Origin: Desulfomonile sp963700305
Lineage (GTDB): Bacteria; Desulfobacterota; Desulfomonilia; Desulfomonilales; Desulfomonilaceae
Assembly (NCBI GenBank): GCA_963700305.1
Contig: CAVOXB010000010.1
Coordinates: 1 to 64,000, forward strand
DNA length: 64,000 nt
Direction: 5' to 3'
Shown here piece after piece: positions 58,337-64,000 of the stretch; within the stretch, counting starts at the first letter, position 1, and every line of letters starts with the position of its first letter. The notes below the pieces were generated by a model that saw nothing but the letters and a program-made list of their open reading frames with translations, ran no database searches and was not told where the DNA came from. A program made the translations under genes and the position numbers.

Positions 58337-60214
58337 TCATGGAATCTCGCAAGGCATCGTTTCTAGTTTCCGAAGAATGCCGTCGAGCTGTGACCTTATA
58401 AGGTCTAGCTGTGCTCGTTCCTCCCCCTTTACCAGCCCGGTCCTTTCAATCACCATTTCGCGCACGCACCTTACCATGTCCGGCAAGATGTCACAGGACA
58501 CCCGCTTACTCAATCCCTCCTCCGCTAGGTACTGGGCGACAGCGAAAAGGGTACGGGCATGGAAATTGTCCGCGCCGATTTTCTCAGTAATTCCCATTCG
58601 ATCCAGCAGAGCCCGAGCTGACAATTGGACTCGGCTCAGACGCAAACTGATTCCCATTTGGCGGAGTTCTTCGTGAAGCCTAGCCAGCATCTCCGCACCG
58701 GCAAGGTCTAGGTCGCTGGTCATCGCCATGTCTAGTACCACCGCCTGAACAGGCTCGCGGCCTTCACGAACGATCTCAAGGATATGCTGTTTGATAGAAT
58801 CGGCATTGGCATAGAAGATTCCCGCATTCGCTCGGATGATGTGCATTCCTGGAATAGGAACGTTTTCAGGGTTTTCATGCATGGAGGAGAATTGAGGTTG
58901 GCCTGGGACTCTCCCCAGGAGGCTGATATGGGACTGAGACGTTCTTGCAATAACCAGAACGAGAGAAAGGAGTGCTCCGATCATTACTCCGTCGAGTATC
59001 CCCAATGCCAGGACTCCCACGAATGCGGCGAGGGCCGTACCGAACTCCGACGGCCTGAGTTCGAAAAAGAGCGCGTAACTGCCTCCCCTTAAACAAGCCT
59101 CGCACAGCGACGAGCACTACGGCAGCGAGAATAGGCTCGGGAAGCTTGCTGAACAGACCGGTCAGGAAGAGTACCACAAGCGCAACCAACAGAGCGCTGA
59201 AGCCTCCAGCAAGCTGGCTCTTGGCTCCTACCTGGTCATTCAGGGCACTCCGGGAAAAGCTTCCTGCCACGGGATAGGCCTGAGTCAGGCCGGCCCCAAT
59301 GCTGACGAAGCCCAGGGCCAGCAGTTCCTGATTGGAATCGACAGATACCCGTTCTTGGAAGCAAAGGTTCGCGCCATGCTCATGCCTTCCACATATGCCA
59401 GCACGAAGATAGCCACAGCCCCACGTATCACGTCCCGCACGTCGGGTAAGAAAACAGGGGGTAAGCCCAACGTGGGAAGACCGCTGGGGATGGCTCCTAC
59501 CACGTCTATGCCGAGGGCCTTGGAATCCAGCACGTTCATGAGGCCAATAGACCCCATGACCGTCATGAGTGCCCAAGGCAGTTTCGGTTTCCAGTGCTCG
59601 CCGGCCAGGAGGATCACGAGTCCTGCAATTCCAAGGGCAAGCGTCCACAGGTTGGTCTCAGCGAGGTGATTCATCAGGTAGGTGATCCGTTCAATGAACT
59701 GACCTTGTGCTCCGTGGATTCCGAACAACTTTCCCAGCTGGGACCCAGCTATGTACAACGCAGCACCCGATGAGAAGCCCACAAGCACCGATTCGGATAT
59801 GAAATTCATCAACACTCCCAGCCTCAGGGAGTATGCGACAAAAGCGATCAACCCTGCCAGAATCGCCGTTGTTGCAGCGAGGGCAGCGTATTGAGCCGGC
59901 GACTCCACGGTGAGACTTCCGAGCGCAGCAGCGACCAGGATGGACACAGCGGACGTGGGACCGACCACCAGCTGTCGAGAGGTTCCGAATAAGGTATACA
60001 GCAGAGGGGCAGCTATACAGGCATAAAGACCGGCTTGAGAAGGCATCCCAGCAAGGTCGGCATAGGCTATGGCCTCCGGTATCGTGAAGGCAGCAAGGGT
60101 CGTTCCGGCTATCAGGTCCGCTCGCAACCACTTCTTGTCATAGGTTGGGAGCCAATTCACTACGGGGAAGTAGCTACGCAAGCGGTCGGAGAACGTCTCG
60201 TCCTGATTCATCAA
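58337..60214 (-). pseudogene. SulP-family anion transporter with STAS domain, two frameshifts
   Basis: Inner-membrane sulfate/bicarbonate-type transporter. The first frame runs from ATG 60214 (WLPTYDKKWLRADLIAGTTL, then AAFTIPEAIAYADLAGMPSQ) through about ten helices to MARTFASKNGY. A one-base shift near 59345 continues VDSNQELLALGFVSIGAGLT, then YPVAGSFSRSALNDQVGAKS. A second shift in a five-base run near 59066 leads to ELRPSEFGTALAAFVGVLAL and the C-terminal STAS domain (AVVLDMAMTSDLDLAGAEML). The last 70 residues after the STAS core are an unusual extension. The repaired length is about 625 residues. Confidence 0.85.
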
Positions 60215-60313
60215 TCCTCCTCATAGACAAGAGTGGTTTCGACAGAGAGCATCCTTGGTCGGAACCGGGCCGAAAGCCCGACCGGAGAGCACTCCTGCGA
60301 GCCCTTGTTTCTT

Positions 60314-60330
60314 TATACTATACTATACTA
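60314..60330. repeat. Short pentanucleotide repeat
   Basis: TATAC repeated three times plus TA, about 100 bases upstream of the SulP start. Read on the minus strand it gives overlapping TATAGT/TATAAA boxes, so it could be part of the transporter's promoter, where copy-number change would alter expression. That role is speculative. Confidence 0.4.
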
Positions 60331-60388
60331 TCTTATACGCACACTCTTTGCGGGTTTATTTGGTGCCACTACAGCTGCATTAATGATT

Positions 60389-61238
60389 TTACTGCGGCGG
60401 ACAGGCGTATTTTGCGCCGCAGAATTTGACGAACTTTTTTTGCTATTGGACGGACTGTTTCCTCGTCCCAGTAGAAGAAGAGCGGCATAACGAGAGGGTA
60501 GGAATCGTCCTTTAGCGTGGCAATGGATGGTCGAACAGCAGGTGATTTCTCGTCTTTCTTGATAGCAACAATCTTGACACGTTTATCTTGTTCCGCCTTC
60601 AATGCATCCATGAGCGGTGAATAAGCGATTGCTGGAGGCTTCTCTCGCGACAACTCGCTGATGATGTGCTCGTATTGGTCCATCGGCTTGGCATCGGAGC
60701 TGAAGGAATCGTTTTCCATGACGCCAGTTCTAAGGAACATGGCTGTTCCGGACGTTTGCTGAGTGACATGAAGGGTTATCGGATCGTCTCGTCCTCCAAC
60801 ATGGTTCCATCGTGTGTATGTTCCTCGCAATATGAGACCGAAGTCTTCGAGGGTGAGAGCCTCCAGGGGATTGTCAGGATGCGTAACAACTACCATGAGA
60901 TCACTACAAACTGATGTCTCTACAAGTTTGCCGCCGCTCAATGCTGCCACTTGCAGTTCTTTGGGCAGAATTTTCCGTGAGGCCATCAGCAAGTCTACGG
61001 TCTTGTCGAACAAAGCCCCGAAACCGACGTCTGTCCCTCCGCCAACGACAATCACCGGCTGACCCTGATTTGTGCTTGAGAACTCGCGAGCCCATGTCTC
61101 GCAAAGACTGGCCATCGCGTTGGCCCCCTTGACGCGGATAGGGAGGTCCTTCTGCTGCGCTTTTGCCAGACTATCTGCCAGGACAAGAACCAAACTTGAA
61201 AAACATAGCATCGCGACTATTAAATTCCTTTGTCTCAT
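60389..61238 (-). pseudogene. Periplasmic substrate-binding protein, PstS-like, C-terminal frameshift in an A7 run
   Basis: The start ATG 61238 opens a signal peptide (MRQRNLIVAMLCFSSLVLVL, then ADSLAKAQ). The mature part shows the PBP-like phosphate-binding fold: IRVKGANAMASLCETWAREF, then QPVIVVGGGTDVGFGALFDK, then LMASRKILPKELQ, then VVVTHPDNPLEALTLEDFGL and TQQTSGTAMFLRTGVME. At an A7 run (60445-60451 on the plus strand, written as T) the frame changes. The alternative frame ends KKFVKFCGAKYACPPQ at 60389, while the written frame reads on to 60369. Its ligand is probably an oxyanion, not necessarily phosphate. Confidence 0.82.
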
Positions 61239-61287
61239 CGGACCATTCCGTTCCAAAAAACACATTCATGATTGGTGCCCCCGCGAA

Positions 61288-61912
61288 TTAGATTTTTCCG
61301 CGCATTACCTCATGCAGCGGCTTTGCCCTACATTTTGGGATTTCACTTGGGGCCAACCTTAGCGGCCTTTGCGACGCAGAAATCAATAACCGTTCTATCG
61401 CCTCTCTGTGTGCGCCTTTGTTGGCGTCGTACAAGAGTTGAAGCGGCCTCGTGAATGGATACGCTCCGGATTGAATAGCCTCCGGAGACAGATGAACTGC
61501 CGTGGAATTCTGTCCCGTTAATATGGCAAGGGGCTTCACCGCTCCAGAGAGCGCAATATCCGACCGGCAGTAGGTAATAGAGGCCGGATTCCTGGCCAGC
61601 ACCTTGGCAACGGTCACATAGGTCGAAAAGACTTTGGCCTTGGGGGAAAGGGCGTCTTAAGTATTTGCTCCGAAAACACGATTCCGGTAGCTCTATCCGG
61701 TGGCGAAATCAGAACGAGGATAGGCAGTTCCGGGCCGCCCACTTCTTTCAAGTCTGTGATTTGTCCACCGAAAATTTTCGTGAGGACCTCCACAGACAAT
61801 TCATTCACCGGATTGCTCGGATGGACGATGAATGCTACGCGGATGGTGTCCCGCTACTTTTGCCCTTACTCTCCCCGACAGCTGCCCCCAAAAACGTCAC
61901 TACGATGAGCAT
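61288..61912 (-). pseudogene. Second periplasmic substrate-binding protein, PstS-like, two frameshifts
   Basis: The signal-peptide-like start is MLIVVTFLGAAVGESKGKSS (ATG 61912). After a shift near 61845 comes VAFIVHPSNPVNELSVEVLT, then KIFGGQITDLKEVGGPELPI, then DRATGIVFSEQIL. After a further shift near 61650 comes MTVAKVLARNPASITYCRSD and YPFTRPLQLLYDANKGAHRE. The VHPSNPV...L...IF.G pattern is the family's ligand loop and hinge. It is shorter than copy 60389-61238, about 205 residues when repaired. The two binding-protein genes and the molybdenum enzyme lie on one strand. Confidence 0.75.
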
Positions 61913-62224
61913 AGTGAATGCAAATATTGAACATATTCATAGAAATATCCCTTCAGCGCTCAGAGTAAGGGACAACTTTCCACCAAACTTCTGGTCTGGC
62001 TGCCTACGTGGAAGGTTGCGTCTTTTTAGAGGGGCGACGGCAGCCTCCCTTGCGGAGGATGCCGGGGAGGTTGGAGGTTTGGGTTGGAAGCCGCCCGTTG
62101 CCGACGCCATGCGTCATACCAATGTGCGGTCGTCAGATCATAGTATCAACCGTCACTCTTCGATCTTCCCCACGACTGAAGATTTTGGGGAGACCTCGAG
62201 AGGGTCCAGAGGCCTCCCCCAGGG
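61913..62224. other. Gap between the oxidoreductase and binding-protein genes, with an inverted repeat
   Basis: About 310 bases without a gene. An imperfect inverted repeat (GGGGAGaCCTC...GAGGcCTCCCC, about 62189-62218) lies immediately after the oxidoreductase stop. It has no T run on either strand, so if it acts at all it may be a processing or attenuation structure rather than a standard terminator. Confidence 0.4.
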
Positions 62225-64000
62225 CTACGATGCTACCGGAACAAGTCGAACGTAGGTGTCATAGAAACTTACACTGCCACCTACCGGATCCAGCATGCAG
62301 GTATTCTTAAGCGCTGGATCAACCCACATGGCAGCGTTTGCGTGGACCCCGGCAGCTCTCCTCGTTTCACCCTTGATCACGTGACCGTCGATAGTGGTGT
62401 CTGCCGCTCCGGTTGCCCAATGGCCAAAGCCCAGAGCAAAGCTAGTCACACCTGGGCGCATAGTCTGGGTGAAAACTACTTTTCCTATCATGAGTTTCTT
62501 GTGTCCTGCGCCCAGATCCCATTCACCCGACGGATTGGTGGCACTGACAACTCTCACGAGTTCTCCATCCTTCAGCCCGAGCCGTCTCGCATCTTCGGGG
62601 TTCAACAGGAGGCCATTCTCAGGCATAATGGGCGTGAGCCACGGGTCTGCTATAGTACGGCTTTTGCACTGAGAAATGGTGCGGTGGGTTATCATGGCCA
62701 GATCGTGCCCTTTGCGTAATGCATCGGGCTCGCGACCGTGGTAGTCCATAATGGGAATGTATGTTGCAAATCCGAGGTTCTTCTTTCCCGTTCCGGAGTG
62801 TATTGTCGAAGCCGTCTTTTCCTGGTACATGTTCAGCAATTGCCCATACGGATGAGCTACTCGATCATCTTTGTATCCCTTGGCCCAATCTTCGAATCTT
62901 CCCCCTCGGTTGAGCACGTACACAACCTTTTGCCAGTTCTTCTCCCCCGCAATCTTCTTCCATCTTGCCTCATCATAAACGCTCGTGGGAAGATACCGTC
63001 GAGCTTCACGAAAAATTTGCATTTCCGCTTCGTCTGCGTCGGGTACGGCGGCCGAACCGTCAGGCTTTTCACCAAAGGCCAGATTGGCCACTGCACGCAA
63101 GTAGAATTCATCAGGGTGTTTCAAGTCCAAACTTTTTCCAAATGCGTCCTCTCCGAATCCGGGGAGTTTGAGTTTTTCGGCTATGCCAAGAATCATCGAC
63201 TCAAAGCTCAACGGCATTCGCTGACCGTAAACAGTGCATTCCTCGGGAATTGGGGCCATGGTAGGCTGTCTGACCGGTTGCACTTTGTTCGGCACGCACG
63301 GGTGGCTTCCCTGGAACTCCCATCGTTCAAGATGGGACAGATCTGGGAAGATATAATCCGCATACATCGAGGTAGAGCCGATCAGGATGTCATTTGCCAC
63401 AAAGAGCGGAACCTTTTCCGTGTCGCAAAGGATTTTGATATTAGTGTCACCCGCCGGCAGTGAGTAAGTAGGCGCACCCATATAGAGAAAAAGGGCCTTC
63501 ACCGGGTAAGGATACGCATCTCCAATTGATGGAATAATCTCTTCGTAGATGTCGCTGCTCAGCGGGTACCAATTTCGCTTCGCAGGATAGCCGGAAAAAA
63601 TGGTCGTCTTCTCGTAGTCCAAGCCATGGCGAATTGAGCTGATACCGAACGACTCCGTTTTCCCTGGATTAGGTGCAAGTTCATAGAGTTTTCCCTTGCC
63701 CATGTAGTCGTAGGTCGAGGCTGCAATCATGCCACCCTTAGCATCGAAATTGCCTAATAGCATGTTAATCGTCATCCATGCCAGAACATTGTAGAACCCG
63801 TTCGTATGCTGCGCTGGGCCGCGATGGATGTCCACGGCGGCCTTTTTCCCGTAGCTCGTGAGTTCACGGGCCACAGCAATCATGTCGGATTCTTTGACGC
63901 CAGCCAGTTCGGCCCATTCTTTCAAAGTGCGCTGCTGAGACGACTCGAGAAGCACTTGCAGACCGCTCTTCACCGCTGTTCCGTCCGCTAACTTCGTATC
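62225..64000 (-). CDS. Molybdopterin oxidoreductase catalytic subunit (TtrA/ArrA group), C-terminal part
   Basis: The frame is open through the right edge; about 591 residues are in the window and the N-terminus (iron-sulfur and first pterin domains) lies outside. DMSO-reductase superfamily features are AAVDIHRGPAQHTNGFYNVL, then MTINMLLGNFDAKGGMIAAS, then VPLFVANDILIGSTSMYADY, then FPDLSHLERWEFQGSHP. The C-terminal pterin-binding barrel has ENGLLLNPEDARRLGLKDGE and MRPGVTSFALGFGHWATGAA. The absence of a normal short acetate/formate-type end and the long insertions place it with tetrathionate/arsenate reductase-like enzymes by recollection; I cannot separate those. A respiratory or detoxifying periplasmic role is likely. 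Confidence 0.82.
   Translation of the reverse strand, partial: DTKLADGTAVKSGLQVLLESSQQRTLKEWAELAGVKESDMIAVARELTSYGKKAAVDIHRGPAQHTNGFYNVLAWMTINMLLGNFDAKGGMIAASTYDYMGKGKLYELAPNPGKTESFGISSIRHGLDYEKTTIFSGYPAKRNWYPLSSDIYEEIIPSIGDAYPYPVKALFLYMGAPTYSLPAGDTNIKILCDTEKVPLFVANDILIGSTSMYADYIFPDLSHLERWEFQGSHPCVPNKVQPVRQPTMAPIPEECTVYGQRMPLSFESMILGIAEKLKLPGFGEDAFGKSLDLKHPDEFYLRAVANLAFGEKPDGSAAVPDADEAEMQIFREARRYLPTSVYDEARWKKIAGEKNWQKVVYVLNRGGRFEDWAKGYKDDRVAHPYGQLLNMYQEKTASTIHSGTGKKNLGFATYIPIMDYHGREPDALRKGHDLAMITHRTISQCKSRTIADPWLTPIMPENGLLLNPEDARRLGLKDGELVRVVSATNPSGEWDLGAGHKKLMIGKVVFTQTMRPGVTSFALGFGHWATGAADTTIDGHVIKGETRRAAGVHANAAMWVDPALKNTCMLDPVGGSVSFYDTYVRLVPVAS

Noticed and set aside
62189..62218. Rho-independent terminator after the oxidoreductase gene
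   Set aside because: The inverted repeat is present but neither strand has the following T run.
1..64000. CRISPR array, tRNA, rRNA or integrase/att site
   Set aside because: No regularly spaced repeats, no cloverleaf with a convincing T-arm, no rRNA segments and no recombinase motif were found on either strand.

Overview
The window most likely comes from the chromosome of a Gram-negative anaerobe of the Desulfobacterota (deltaproteobacterial) type. This is inferred from a tungsten-type aldehyde:ferredoxin oxidoreductase with a twin-arginine four-cluster ferredoxin, a DMSO-reductase-family catalytic subunit running off the right edge, PAS-rich sensor kinases, an HTH-PilZ protein and an outer-membrane barrel protein. 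I see no rRNA, tRNA or CRISPR array.

Layout. (1) 1-10.4 kb: a decayed accessory island. A broken ROK repressor is followed by a set of DNA-metabolism genes of phage or mobile-element character: a family A DNA polymerase remnant, a PD-(D/E)XK nuclease remnant with a C-terminal cysteine cluster, a single-strand-annealing-like protein, a frameshifted N6 DNA methyltransferase, RNase HI with an altered fourth catalytic residue, an HTH protein and small unknown genes. Three intergenic gaps share the palindrome CAGACGTCTG. (2) 10.4-30.7 kb: a long minus-strand exopolysaccharide/O-antigen cluster. Reading in transcription order it has two copies of a WecA-type initiating sugar-phosphate transferase, a WecG/CpsF transferase, a FemAB-like acyltransferase, a methyltransferase with an in-frame TGA, a PglD-like acyltransferase, a beta-propeller protein, a DegT aminotransferase, a Wzx flippase, GT2 and GT4 glycosyltransferases, a Wzy-type ligase, another methyltransferase, then a nucleotidyltransferase/thymidylate-kinase-like protein, a phosphotransferase and two GT4 enzymes. 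(3) 31.3-32.4 kb: an intact IS1595-family element with 8-bp target duplication. (4) 32.6-44.6 kb: a broken Fsr-type MFS gene, a membrane protein, an outer-membrane barrel, xseA, an inositol-monophosphatase gene, a YfiH-type gene next to a chemoreceptor remnant, a YacP-like NYN protein, an EF-G gene, a chimaeric double gene remnant and an HTH-PilZ gene. (5) 45.0-48.5 kb: a ferredoxin / aldehyde oxidoreductase / unknown-protein operon. (6) 48.9-58.2 kb: signalling genes, namely a MASE1-PAS protein with a four-cysteine tail, a giant REC-PAS6-kinase-REC hybrid, a patatin-like phospholipase and a membrane histidine kinase. (7) 58.3-64 kb: a SulP transporter, two periplasmic oxyanion-binding-type proteins, and the C-terminal part of a molybdopterin oxidoreductase of the TtrA/ArrA group.

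A striking feature of the whole window is that about twenty otherwise well-conserved genes are interrupted by single-base frameshifts, many of them in short homopolymer runs, and each can be repaired by one base. Either the sequence carries residual indel errors or the genome is decaying; the left island is damaged much more heavily. Genes marked pseudogene here are broken as written, and several may be intact in the living organism.
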